A DNA stretch of 64,000 nt, from positions 47,918-111,917 of the forward strand of contig NZ_JAGKJJ010000026.1 in the NCBI RefSeq assembly GCF_020329505.1, given 5' to 3'. A program made the position numbers and the translations under genes. Shown piece after piece: positions 8,147 through 16,851 of this stretch (positions are counted from its first letter, which is position 1; each line of letters starts with the position of its first letter). Source of the stretch: Bradyrhizobium semiaridum. Lineage in GTDB: Bacteria > Pseudomonadota > Alphaproteobacteria > Rhizobiales > Xanthobacteraceae. The notes beneath the pieces are model-generated. The model searched no databases, was not told where the DNA came from, and saw only the letters and a list, made by a program, of their open reading frames with translations.

Positions 8147-9417
8147 TACGGAACCCTCTCCTGCTGGCTGCGGCGCTTGAACAGATCCTGGAACACCGGG
8201 AAGATCTCGCCGCGCTCGCTGACCTTGCGCATCGACAGCGGCGCGCCCTCGTTGCGCAGGCGCTCGTACAGCGTCCACAGCGAGGAGTCCGGCATGTCGA
8301 AGGTGTAGTTGGCGGCCTCGCCCACCTCGAGATAGGCGAAGAACTGGCAGACCGGCAGGATATTGGTGGTCAGCAGCTGGCCCGTCAGGCCGCTGTCCGA
8401 CGTCATGTTGTCGCCGTCCGAGGCCTGGGCGGCGTAGATGTTCCAGTCGGCCGGGCGGAAACGGGTGCGGACGATCTCGTTCATCGCGACCAGCGCGCTC
8501 GATACCAGGGTGCCCCCGGAGGCCGGACCGTGGAAGAACGTATCCTCATCGACCTCCTCGGCACGGTCGGTGTGGCGGATGAACACGATCTCGACGTGCT
8601 TGTAGCGCCGTTTCAGGAATACGTAGAGCAGCATGTAGAACCGCTTGGCGAGGTCCTTCATGTGCTCGGACATCGATCCCGAAACGTCCATCAAACAGAA
8701 CATCACGGCCTGCGCGACCGGCTTCGGCACGGTTTCGAAGCGGCGGTAGCGGATGTCGATCGGATCGATATACGGGATGCGCTTGACCTTGGCCACCAGC
8801 GCTTCGAGCTGCGCCATGAGCTCGCGCCGGCGCGCCGCGTCGTCGCATTCGGCAATCTCGGCCTCGAGCGCTTCGATCTCGTCCTTGCGCGGCCGGCGCA
8901 GCGCCACGCGTCGCGCCAGCGCGCGGCTCACCGTACGGCTGATCGATATATTGGCCGGAGAGCCGGACGTTGAATATCCGGCGCGCTGGATGCCTTCGCT
9001 TTCGGTCTCCGCGAGCTTGCGCTTGGCCAGGTCGGGCAGTTCGAGGTCATCGAGGAACAGGTCGACGAACTCGTCGCGGCTGAGCACGAAGCGGAAGGCG
9101 TCCTCGCTGTCGCCCTCCCCCGCTCCCGATCCCTTGCCACCGCTCTGGCTCGGTCGCGGCAGGTAATCGCCTTCGACGAACTTCTTGTTGCCGGGCAGCA
9201 CCATGTCGCGCGTACCGCCCTCGCGCCGGAACCGCGGCTCATCCATGCCGTCCAGCGGGATCGTCACCTCGCCGCCCTCCAGGACATCCTTGATGTCCCG
9301 GTCCTGCGACGATTTCTTCACGGCTCCCTGGACCAGCGCCTTGGCCCGCCGCAGGAAACGCTGGCGGTTCTCCAGGCTCTTGCTACCCGGATTGAGCCGC
9401 CGATCGACGATATGCAT
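8146..9417 (-). CDS. DUF444 (YeaH/YhbH) von Willebrand A-like protein
   Basis: A 423-residue DUF444 protein with a von Willebrand A-like domain: metal-site motif MDVSGSMSEHMKDLAKRF around residue 244, then FIRHTDRAEEVDE and the second-site threonine in ASGGTLVSSAL. The N-terminal third is charged and probably flexible (SQSGGKGSGAGEGDSED near residue 90). E. coli YeaH is co-expressed with the kinase YeaG under nitrogen starvation and sigma-S control; molecular function is not established. ATG at 9417 gives the usual MHIVDRRLNPGSKS start. A GTG two codons upstream (9423) has the better spaced GAGG and is possible. It lies 103 bp after prkA and shares 1 bp with spoVR. Confidence 0.9.
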   Translation of the reverse strand: MHIVDRRLNPGSKSLENRQRFLRRAKALVQGAVKKSSQDRDIKDVLEGGEVTIPLDGMDEPRFRREGGTRDMVLPGNKKFVEGDYLPRPSQSGGKGSGAGEGDSEDAFRFVLSRDEFVDLFLDDLELPDLAKRKLAETESEGIQRAGYSTSGSPANISISRTVSRALARRVALRRPRKDEIEALEAEIAECDDAARRRELMAQLEALVAKVKRIPYIDPIDIRYRRFETVPKPVAQAVMFCLMDVSGSMSEHMKDLAKRFYMLLYVFLKRRYKHVEIVFIRHTDRAEEVDEDTFFHGPASGGTLVSSALVAMNEIVRTRFRPADWNIYAAQASDGDNMTSDSGLTGQLLTTNILPVCQFFAYLEVGEAANYTFDMPDSSLWTLYERLRNEGAPLSMRKVSERGEIFPVFQDLFKRRSQQERVP

Positions 9418-9520
9418 GACCACGTTGCATCTGCCTCACGCCGTGATGCGACCGGAAGCGGTCGCATCATCATTCTTGTTTGGGACGGAGCAAGGAAAGC
9501 CGGCCCTCCGGATCCTGCTG

Positions 9521-11464
9521 CTAACCAGCCTGCTTCACCCGCATATACCATTCGACCAGACGGCGGACCTGGCGCTCGGTGTAACCGCGCTCCACCATCC
9601 GTGCGACGAACTCGCCGTGCTTCTTTTCGGTCTCGCCGTCCTTCTTCGAACCGAACGAGATCACCGGAAGCAGATCCTCGACCTGTGAGAATATCCGCTT
9701 CTCGATCACGTCGCGAACCTTTTCGTAGGACGTCCAACTCGGGTTCTTGCCGTTATTGTGGGCCCGCGAGCGCAGCGAGAACTTGACGACCTCGTTGCGG
9801 AAGTCCTTCGGGTTGGCGATGCCGGCCGGCTTCTCGATCTTGGTCAGCTCCTGGTTCAGCAGTTCGCGGTTCATCAGCTGGCCGGTGTCGGGATCCTTGA
9901 AGTCCTGGTCCTCGATCCAGGCGTCGGCGTAGTCGACATAGCGGTCGAACAGGTTCTGGCCGTAGTCGGCGTAGGATTCCAGATAGGCCTTCTGGATCTC
10001 GTTGCCGATGAACTCGGCATAGCGCGGCGCGAGGTCGGCCTTGATGAACTCGAGATAGCGCTTCTCGACCTCGTCAGGCAGCTGCTCGCGGCGGATCGCC
10101 TGCTCCAGCACGTACATCAGATGCACCGCGTCGGCGCCGACCTCGGTGGTGTCGTGGTTGAAGGTCGAGGCCAGCACCTTGAAGGCGAAGCGGGTCGACA
10201 CGCCGTCCATGCCTTCGTCGACGCCGGCCGCGTCCTTGTACTCCTGCACGCTGCGCGCCTTCGGATCGGACTCCTTCAGGCTCTCGCCGTCGTAGACCCG
10301 CATCTTGGCGAACAGCGTCGAGTTCTCATGCTTGCGCAGCCGCGACATCACCGTGAAGCGTGCCAGCGTCTCCAGCGTGGCCGGCGCGCAAGGAGCAGCG
10401 GCGAGCTCGGAGCTCTGGATCAGCTTCTCGTAGATCTTCTGCTCTTCGGTGACGCGCAGGCAGTACGGGACCTTGATGACGCAGATGCGGTCGATGAAGG
10501 CCTCGTTGTTCTTGTTGGTCTTGAAGCTCTGCCACTCCGCCTCGTTGGAGTGCGCGAGGATGATGCCGGTGAAGGGGATCGCGCCGATGTTCTCGGTGCC
10601 GATGTAATTGCCTTCCTGCGTCGCGGTCAGCAGCGGGTGCAGCATCTTGATCGGCGCCTTGAACATCTCGACGAACTCGAGCACGCCCTGGTTGGCGCGG
10701 TTGAGGCCGCCGGAATAGCTGTAAGCGTCGGGATCGTTCTGGGCGTAGGTCTCCAGCTTGCGGATGTCGACCTTGCCGACCAGCGAGGAGATGTCCTGGT
10801 TGTTCTCATCGCCGGGCTCGGTCTTGGCGACCGCGATCTGGCGCAGCCGGGAGGGCTGGATGCGCGCGACGCGGAATTGCGAGATGTCGCCGCCGAACGC
10901 CTCGAGCCGCTTGTAGGCCCAGGGCGACATCAGCCCGCTGAGCCGGCGGCGCGGGATGCCGTACTTCTCCTCGATCATCGGACCGAGTTGCTCGGGATCG
11001 AACAGGCCGAGCGGCGACTCGAACACCGGCGACAGCTCGTCGCCGGCTTTGAGCACGTAGATCGGATGAACTTCCATCAGCGCCTTGATGCGCTCGGCGA
11101 GCGACGACTTGCCGCCGCCGACCGGCCCGAGCAGATACAGGATCTGCTTGCGCTCCTCGAGGCCCTGCGCGGCGTGGCGGAAGAAGCCGACGATGCGCTC
11201 GATCGTATCCTCCATGCCGTGGAAGCCGGCGAAGGCCGGATACGATCTGATCGTGCGGTTCAAAAAGATACGGCCAAGGCGTGGGTCCTTGGCCGTGTCG
11301 ATCATGTGGGGCTCACCGATTGCCGCCAATAACCGCTCGGCCGCATTTGCATATCGCATCGGATCACTTCGACACGACTCCAGATACTCAGCCATCGACA
11401 TGTCGGTTTGGCTTCGTGCTTCAAACGACCTGGCGAAGGCGTTGAACAAAGAATCGTTGTACAT
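9521..11464 (-). CDS. prkA: PrkA family AAA+ serine protein kinase (YeaG-like)
   Basis: A 647-residue PrkA/YeaG protein: an AAA+ module with Walker A LLGPVGGGKSSLAERIK near residue 116 and a C-terminal PrkA domain. The family has been described as a serine kinase in Bacillus and E. coli; later work questioned this for Bacillus, so activity is by family only. The start at 11464 (MYNDSLFNAF) has a strong GAGAGAGGGATC leader. Longer readings to 11566 lack such a site. Two genes follow on the same strand (DUF444, spoVR), the conserved yeaG-yeaH-ycgB arrangement. No GGAAC-N16-CGTT promoter was found in the upstream 300 bp, so its regulation here is not visible. Confidence 0.92.
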   Translation of the reverse strand: MYNDSLFNAFARSFEARSQTDMSMAEYLESCRSDPMRYANAAERLLAAIGEPHMIDTAKDPRLGRIFLNRTIRSYPAFAGFHGMEDTIERIVGFFRHAAQGLEERKQILYLLGPVGGGKSSLAERIKALMEVHPIYVLKAGDELSPVFESPLGLFDPEQLGPMIEEKYGIPRRRLSGLMSPWAYKRLEAFGGDISQFRVARIQPSRLRQIAVAKTEPGDENNQDISSLVGKVDIRKLETYAQNDPDAYSYSGGLNRANQGVLEFVEMFKAPIKMLHPLLTATQEGNYIGTENIGAIPFTGIILAHSNEAEWQSFKTNKNNEAFIDRICVIKVPYCLRVTEEQKIYEKLIQSSELAAAPCAPATLETLARFTVMSRLRKHENSTLFAKMRVYDGESLKESDPKARSVQEYKDAAGVDEGMDGVSTRFAFKVLASTFNHDTTEVGADAVHLMYVLEQAIRREQLPDEVEKRYLEFIKADLAPRYAEFIGNEIQKAYLESYADYGQNLFDRYVDYADAWIEDQDFKDPDTGQLMNRELLNQELTKIEKPAGIANPKDFRNEVVKFSLRSRAHNNGKNPSWTSYEKVRDVIEKRIFSQVEDLLPVISFGSKKDGETEKKHGEFVARMVERGYTERQVRRLVEWYMRVKQAG

Positions 11465-11963
11465 GATCCCTCTCTCCACGATATGTATCGCCGCACGACT
11501 GACACGAGTCGTAACCAGAGCGTCCAAGGATCGAATCAGCGTCGGCACGCTCGGTCTATTGGACACTCGACCGACTCACTTCGGCAATGCACGGCGTGTG
11601 CAGCCACCGCCTTATCAACAGGCAGGAAGCTAAATAGTTCATCAATACCCCCCTGTTTTTGGCCGTTGTCGCACTCTCGCAACATCCGTGGTTTAACGGG
11701 TCCGGCCTCGACAAGTGGACATCCGAACGGGGCAACTTCCCTGCCGGCGATCAACGTTGGGCTCCCTGAAAAGGTGTGACTGTCCGGCGGTGGCGTCAAG
11801 ATGCGGCGCCGGCGACGTAGATGAACAAACAGTCAGACACCGTTGAACGTGCCTCGGTATCGCCGCGACTAAGGCAGCGAGCCCCCGCGCAGTTCCGCGC
11901 GGTATTTTCGCCGCGCATCTTGGTGATGCGCCGCTAGCCCCTGTTATTCCCGAGACCCGGGCC
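11465..11963. other. intergenic region between prkA and a pseudogene
   Basis: About 500 bp without a convincing gene. The part next to prkA presumably carries its promoter and contains an A/T-rich patch (AAAAACAGGGGGGTATTGATG on the minus strand, 11640-11660). I see no sigma-54 site, stress-type promoter, tRNA or repeat. Short open frames here, including a 37-codon one from 11819, have no clear ribosome site or protein-like composition. Confidence 0.5.
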
Positions 11964-12582
11964 ATGAAGCTGTTGTCCCGTATCATCCTCGCATTTGCGG
12001 CATGCGCCGTCGCGACGTTCGCCGCCTAGGCCCCCAGGATGCCGCCGACAAGGCCAAGGCTGCCGCCTTCGACAAAAGGATGTTCGCCGGCCCCGTGCGC
12101 GAGAAAACCTATACCTGCTTCGTGCGGCGCTACGACGCCAATCACCTCGCGCAGCACTCGAAGCAGAAGGTCAGCGCGATGAAGCTCCTCGTCGAGGCCG
12201 AAACCGTGGCGGAGGACAAGACCGTCAACTATTGCTTCAGCACCGGCGTCAAATTGCGCGGCCGCGCCGGCGATTTCGACTCCGTGGGCTCCTGCAATCA
12301 CGCCCTCGCGAGCGAGCGGGGCCGCAAGCTGCGCTACGAATGCAGCGTCGATTGTGAAGGTGGTGACATCACTGTGGCGCTGTCGAAGGATGATAAATCC
12401 GCGATCGTCCGCATTGGCCGTATCGTGGTCTCCGAACGCGGCAGGCCGGATGGCGCTACGCCGGAGAAGCCCTTTCCGGCAACGGCGACGACAATATCTT
12501 TCGCGTCGATCGCGCCGACAGCAGCGAATGCGCCGAGCTGGTGACCGATCGTGCGGAACTCGCCGCGCCCAGCCACAAGTGA
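11964..12582 (+). pseudogene. secreted small protein gene broken by two frameshifts
   Basis: Three protein-like segments follow one another in different frames. Frame A (ATG 11964) gives a typical signal peptide, MKLLSRIILAFAACAVATFAA, then TAG at 12027. Frame B, from about 12035, gives the mature part QDAADKAKAAAFDKRMFAGP through VREKTYTCFVRRYDANHLAQ and four cysteines (CFVRR, NYCFS, GSCNH, ECSVDCEGG). Frame C, from about 12450, gives GDDNIFRVDRADSSECAELV to a TGA at 12580. Rejoined, they make a roughly 200-residue periplasmic protein of unknown function. Two separate indels (near 12027-12034 and 12430-12465) are needed, so this is a decaying gene unless the sequence has errors. I do not recognise a named family. 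Confidence 0.65.
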
Positions 12583-12988
12583 TACGCTTTCGACCGACGA
12601 CCGATCGGCACCAGTAGCGGAGAACGCCATGGATCGACGCAGCATCCTGTGGGGCGCGCAAAACATCGGCCTGAAGGACCTGCTTCCCAGCTTCATCAGC
12701 GCCGACCGGAGCGGCGTGTCCGCCTCGCCGAGCTGGAATCGCAGGGCTACCTCTATCTGCGGCCGTGACCGCACCACCACGCAGCCCACACCGCGTCATA
12801 AAAATGTTCAGAGATCGGGCTCTCCTCGGCTGGCAAACCCCGCGGGATCGAACTGATGTGAATGGCGTTATCCCTTGGGAATGCTGATATTCCGCCCCGG
12901 GCACCCTCCAGGTTGACAATCCGCTCCCGCCCCCGAAAGCTGCCCGGGAACCCAAAAATCGACCTCGATCAAACGAGAACAGGCTCCC
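12583..12988. other. intergenic region, possible gene remnant and tal-pgi promoter
   Basis: About 400 bp between the pseudogene and the pentose phosphate operon. One frame ends with VRLAELESQGYLYLRP then TGA at 12766-12768, which reads like the C-terminus of a real protein, but nothing coherent precedes it. It may be a gene remnant. TTGACA at 12913-12918 is a perfect -35, but the matching -10 position (AAAGCT) is poor. AACAGG before the ATG at 12989 is the likely ribosome site of the next gene. Confidence 0.4.
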
Positions 12989-15835
12989 ATGAACCCCGTC
13001 AAAGCACTCGAAAATCACGGCCAGGCGGTCTGGCTGGACTTCCTGGCCCGCGGCTTCGTCGCCAAGGGCGATTTGAAGCGGCTGATCGAGACCGACGGCG
13101 TCAAAGGCGTGACGTCCAACCCCTCGATTTTCGAGAAGGCGATCGGCAGTTCGGATGAATATGACGGCGCGATCGGCAGGGCCCTCAAGACCGGCGACCG
13201 CTCGGTCGCCGACCTGTTCGAGCAGCTCGCGGTCGAGGACATCCAGCACGCCGCCGACGTACTGCGCCCGGTCTACGACCACAGCCATGGCGGCGATGGC
13301 TTTGTCAGCCTCGAAGTGTCGCCTTACCTCGCGATGGACACCAAGGGCACGATCGCCGAGGCCGAGCGGCTGTGGAAGGACGTGCATCGCAAGAATTTGA
13401 TGGTCAAGGTGCCCGCGACGCCGGAAGGCCTGCCCGCGATCGAGCAGCTAATCGGCGAAGGCATCAGCATCAACATCACCTTGCTGTTCTCGCAGAAGGT
13501 CTACCGCCAGGTCGCGGAGGCCTACCTGAAGGGGCTGGAGAAATACGTCGCCAAGGGCGGCGATCCCGCCCATGTCGCGAGCGTCGCCAGCTTCTTCGTC
13601 AGCCGGATCGACTCAGCGGTCGACAAGCAGCTCGACGAGAAGATCGCCCGGGCGAACGATCCGTCCGAGAAGGAGCGGCTCGCCGCGCTGAAGGGCAAGG
13701 TCGCGATCGCCAACGCCAAGCTCGCCTACCAGGACTACAAGCGCCTGTTCGCGGGCGCGCGCTGGGACAAGCTCAAGGCCAGGGGCGCCAAGCCGCAGCG
13801 GCTGCTGTGGGCCTCGACCGGCACCAAGAACAAGGACTACAGCGACGTGCTCTATGTCGAGGAGCTGATCGGCCCCGACACCGTCAACACCATGCCGCCG
13901 GCCACCCTCGACGCCTTCCGCGACCACGGCAAGCTGCGCGACAGTCTCGAGGAGAACGTCGCGGACGCCCGTCACGTGCTCGAGGAGCTGGAGAAATCCG
14001 GCATCTCGCTGGACGCCATCACCGATGAGCTGGTCAAGGATGGCGTCAAGCTGTTCGCCGACGCGGCCGACAAGCTCTATGGCGCGGTCGCCCACAAGCG
14101 CGCGACTTCGCTCGGCGGCGGCATCGACCAGCAGAAGCTGGCACTCGGCGCCAGCATCGAGAAGGCGGTCGAGGCGAGCACCGAGGAGTGGCGCGCCTCC
14201 GCAAAAATCCGCCGGCTCTGGCAGAAGGACAAGACCGTCTGGACCGGCGATGACGAGAACAAATGGCTGGGCTGGCTGACCAGCCCCGCTGCGGCCAATG
14301 TGGCCGACTACGAGGATTTCGCACAGCGCGTGAAGGGGCAGAATTTCACCGACGCCGTGGTGCTCGGCATGGGCGGATCGAGCCTCGGGCCGGAAGTGCT
14401 GGCCGAGACCTTCCCGCACCGATCGGGCTTCCCGCGGTTGCATGTGCTCGACTCCACCGATCCGGCCCAGGTGCGCGCGATGGAGGAGTATGTCGACATC
14501 TCCAGGACGCTGTTCATCGTCTCGTCGAAATCCGGCGGCACCACCGAGCCGAACGTGATGAAGGACTACTTCTTCGACCGGGTCGCGAAGGCGATTGGCA
14601 AGGACAAGGCCGGCCACCGCTTCATCGCGGTGACCGATCCTGGCTCCTCCTTGCAGAAGGTCGCGATCAAGCAGGGCTTTGCCCGCATCTTCTATGGCGA
14701 TCCGGCGATCGGCGGCCGCTACTCGGTGCTGTCGCCGTTCGGCCTGGTGCCGGCAGCCGCGGCGGGGATCGATGTCCGCAGCCTGCTCGGCCATGCGCTG
14801 TCGATGGTGCGCTCCTGCGGCGCCGACGTGCCACCGCACGAGAACCCCGGCGTGCAGCTCGGCCTAGCGATGGGCATCGCCGGGCTCGAGGGCCGCGACA
14901 AGGTGACGATATCAGCCTCACCCGACGTCGCCGATTTCGGCGCCTGGGCCGAGCAGCTGATCGCGGAATCCACCGGCAAGGACGGCAAGGGCCTGATCCC
15001 GATCGAGGGCGAGACGATCGGTGACCCCGCCGTTTACGGCAACGACCGCTTCTTCATCGACCTGCGCACCGAGAGCGAGCACGATGCGGCGCATGAGGCA
15101 AAGCTCGCCGCGCTGGAGGCCGCGGGCCATCCGGTGGTGCGCATCGTGCTGAAGTCGATCGACCATATCGGCCAGGAATTCTTCCGCTTCGAGATCGCGA
15201 CCGCGGTCGCAGGCTCCATCCTCGGCATCAACCCGTTCAACCAGCCGGACGTCGAGGCCGCCAAGATCAAGACCCGCGAGCTGACCGCCGCCTTCGAGAA
15301 GACCGGGTCGCTGCCGGCGGAGCAGCCGGTGGTGTCGGCGGACGAGGTCGAGCTCTACACCGATGCGCAGAACGCCGAGGAGCTGCGCAAGGCCGGCGCC
15401 AATGGCGATCTCAACTCCTGGATCAAGGCGCATCTGTCGCGCTCCGGCCGCGGCGACTACGTCGCCCTGCTCGCCTATATCGAGCGCGACGGCGACACGA
15501 TCGACGCCATGCAGGCGATGCGGCTGAGAGTGCGTGACGCCAAACACCTTGCGACCTGCGCCGAGTTCGGCCCGCGCTTCCTGCACTCGACCGGACAGGC
15601 CTACAAGGGCGGTCCGGATAGCGGCGTGTTCCTGCAAGTGACGACCGACGATCCCCAGGATCTCGCCGTGCCCGGCCAGAAGGCCAGCTTCGGCGTGATC
15701 AAGGCGGCGCAGGCGCGCGGCGATTTCGATGTGCTGACCGAGCGCGGCCGGCGGGCGTTGCGCGTGCATCTCAAGGGCGACCTCGCCTCCGGATTGGCAG
15801 CGCTCGACGCTGCGATCTCGGCTGCACTGAACTGA
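12989..15835 (+). CDS. tal-pgi: bifunctional transaldolase / phosphoglucose isomerase
   Basis: A 948-residue fusion. The N-terminal transaldolase (about 1-370) contains the Schiff-base lysine in NLMVKVPATPEG (near residue 137), GVTSNPSIFEKAI and LLFSQKVY. The C-terminal phosphoglucose isomerase (about 380-948) contains FIVSSKSGGTTEPNVMKDYF and GGRYSVLSPFGLVPAAAAG. Together they interconvert fructose-6-P, glucose-6-P and erythrose-4-P/sedoheptulose-7-P, linking the non-oxidative pentose phosphate pathway to glucose-6-P for the Zwf encoded downstream. The fusion is known from several alphaproteobacteria and cyanobacteria. It opens an operon of six genes with 14 bp to gnd. Both catalytic halves look intact. 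Confidence 0.95.
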   Translation: MNPVKALENHGQAVWLDFLARGFVAKGDLKRLIETDGVKGVTSNPSIFEKAIGSSDEYDGAIGRALKTGDRSVADLFEQLAVEDIQHAADVLRPVYDHSHGGDGFVSLEVSPYLAMDTKGTIAEAERLWKDVHRKNLMVKVPATPEGLPAIEQLIGEGISINITLLFSQKVYRQVAEAYLKGLEKYVAKGGDPAHVASVASFFVSRIDSAVDKQLDEKIARANDPSEKERLAALKGKVAIANAKLAYQDYKRLFAGARWDKLKARGAKPQRLLWASTGTKNKDYSDVLYVEELIGPDTVNTMPPATLDAFRDHGKLRDSLEENVADARHVLEELEKSGISLDAITDELVKDGVKLFADAADKLYGAVAHKRATSLGGGIDQQKLALGASIEKAVEASTEEWRASAKIRRLWQKDKTVWTGDDENKWLGWLTSPAAANVADYEDFAQRVKGQNFTDAVVLGMGGSSLGPEVLAETFPHRSGFPRLHVLDSTDPAQVRAMEEYVDISRTLFIVSSKSGGTTEPNVMKDYFFDRVAKAIGKDKAGHRFIAVTDPGSSLQKVAIKQGFARIFYGDPAIGGRYSVLSPFGLVPAAAAGIDVRSLLGHALSMVRSCGADVPPHENPGVQLGLAMGIAGLEGRDKVTISASPDVADFGAWAEQLIAESTGKDGKGLIPIEGETIGDPAVYGNDRFFIDLRTESEHDAAHEAKLAALEAAGHPVVRIVLKSIDHIGQEFFRFEIATAVAGSILGINPFNQPDVEAAKIKTRELTAAFEKTGSLPAEQPVVSADEVELYTDAQNAEELRKAGANGDLNSWIKAHLSRSGRGDYVALLAYIERDGDTIDAMQAMRLRVRDAKHLATCAEFGPRFLHSTGQAYKGGPDSGVFLQVTTDDPQDLAVPGQKASFGVIKAAQARGDFDVLTERGRRALRVHLKGDLASGLAALDAAISAALN

Positions 15836-15849
15836 ACGGAGGGAGGACA

Positions 15850-16833
15850 ATGCAACTCGGCATGATCGGCCTCGGGCGGATGGGCGGCAACATCGTCCGC
15901 CGCCTGATCGCTCACGGACACACCGCCGTCGTCTACGACAAGGATCCCAAGGCCGTCACCGCGCTGGTCGCCGACAACGCCGCGGGCTCTTCCTCGCTGG
16001 AGGATTTCGTCGCCAAGCTGGAGACGCCGCGCACCGCCTGGGTGATGCTGCCGGCCGGCAAGATCACCGAAGCCACGATCGATGCACTGGCGAAGCTGAT
16101 GCAGCCCGGCGACGTCATCATCGACGGCGGCAATACCTTCTGGCAGGACGACGTCCGCCGCGGCAAGACGCTCAGGGAGCGCGGGCTGCACTATGTCGAT
16201 GTCGGCACCAGCGGCGGCATCTGGGGCATCGAGCGCGGCTACTGCATGATGATCGGCGGCGACAAGGCCGTGGTCGACCGGCTCGACCCGATCTTCAAGG
16301 CGCTGGCGCCCGGCATCGGCGACATCCCGCGCACGCCCGGCCGCGAGGGCCGCGATCCGCGCATCGAGCAGGGCTACATCCATGCCGGCCCGATCGGGGC
16401 CGGCCACTTCGTCAAGATGATCCACAACGGCATCGAATACGGCTTGATGCAGGCCTATGCCGAAGGGTTCGACATCCTGAAGAACGCCAATATCGAGGCG
16501 CTGCCGGCGGAGCATCGCTTCGACCTCGACGTCGCCGACATCGCCGAGGTGTGGCGGCGCGGCAGCGTGATCCCGTCCTGGCTGCTCGACCTCACCGCGA
16601 CGGCGCTCGCCGAGAACCAGACGCTCGACAATTACTCGGGCTTCGTCGAGGATTCCGGCGAAGGCCGCTGGACCGTCAACGCCGCGGTCGACGAGGCCGT
16701 GCCGGCCGAGGTGCTGACGGCCGCGCTCTACACGCGCTTCCGCTCGCGCAAGGACCATACCTTCGCCGAGAAAATCCTCTCTGCGATGCGCGCAGGCTTC
16801 GGCGGCCACAAGGAGCCGCCGAAGAAGGCTTAA
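15850..16833 (+). CDS. gnd: 6-phosphogluconate dehydrogenase, decarboxylating (short form)
   Basis: This enzyme oxidises and decarboxylates 6-phosphogluconate to ribulose-5-phosphate. At 327 residues it is the short form (the long form has about 470), a class often NAD-dependent. It has the Rossmann start GLGRMGGNIVRRLIAHGH at residues 6-24, DGGNTFWQDD, VGTSGGIWGIERGYC for substrate binding, and the catalytic stretch GAGHFVKMIHNGIEYGLMQA. RBS GGGAGGACA precedes the ATG at 15850. It lies 14 bp after tal-pgi and 18 bp before zwf. In this operon it follows Zwf and Pgl in the pathway, and gluconokinase provides a second entry of 6-phosphogluconate. Confidence 0.94.
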   Translation: MQLGMIGLGRMGGNIVRRLIAHGHTAVVYDKDPKAVTALVADNAAGSSSLEDFVAKLETPRTAWVMLPAGKITEATIDALAKLMQPGDVIIDGGNTFWQDDVRRGKTLRERGLHYVDVGTSGGIWGIERGYCMMIGGDKAVVDRLDPIFKALAPGIGDIPRTPGREGRDPRIEQGYIHAGPIGAGHFVKMIHNGIEYGLMQAYAEGFDILKNANIEALPAEHRFDLDVADIAEVWRRGSVIPSWLLDLTATALAENQTLDNYSGFVEDSGEGRWTVNAAVDEAVPAEVLTAALYTRFRSRKDHTFAEKILSAMRAGFGGHKEPPKKA

Positions 16834-16851
16834 CGAAACCCGGAAGGTCCC

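Noticed and set aside
11536..11799. Minus-strand 87-codon open frame upstream of prkA
   Set aside because: No ribosome site, no protein-like pattern, and it covers the likely prkA promoter region.
12551..12856. Plus-strand 101-codon open frame after the pseudogene
   Set aside because: It overlaps the pseudogene C-terminus in another frame, and its composition is Ser/Arg/Thr-rich without motifs.
12913..12941. TTGACA before tal-pgi as a sigma-70 promoter
   Set aside because: The -35 is perfect, but the -10 position reads AAAGCT in a GC-rich stretch; support is too weak to list as a promoter.
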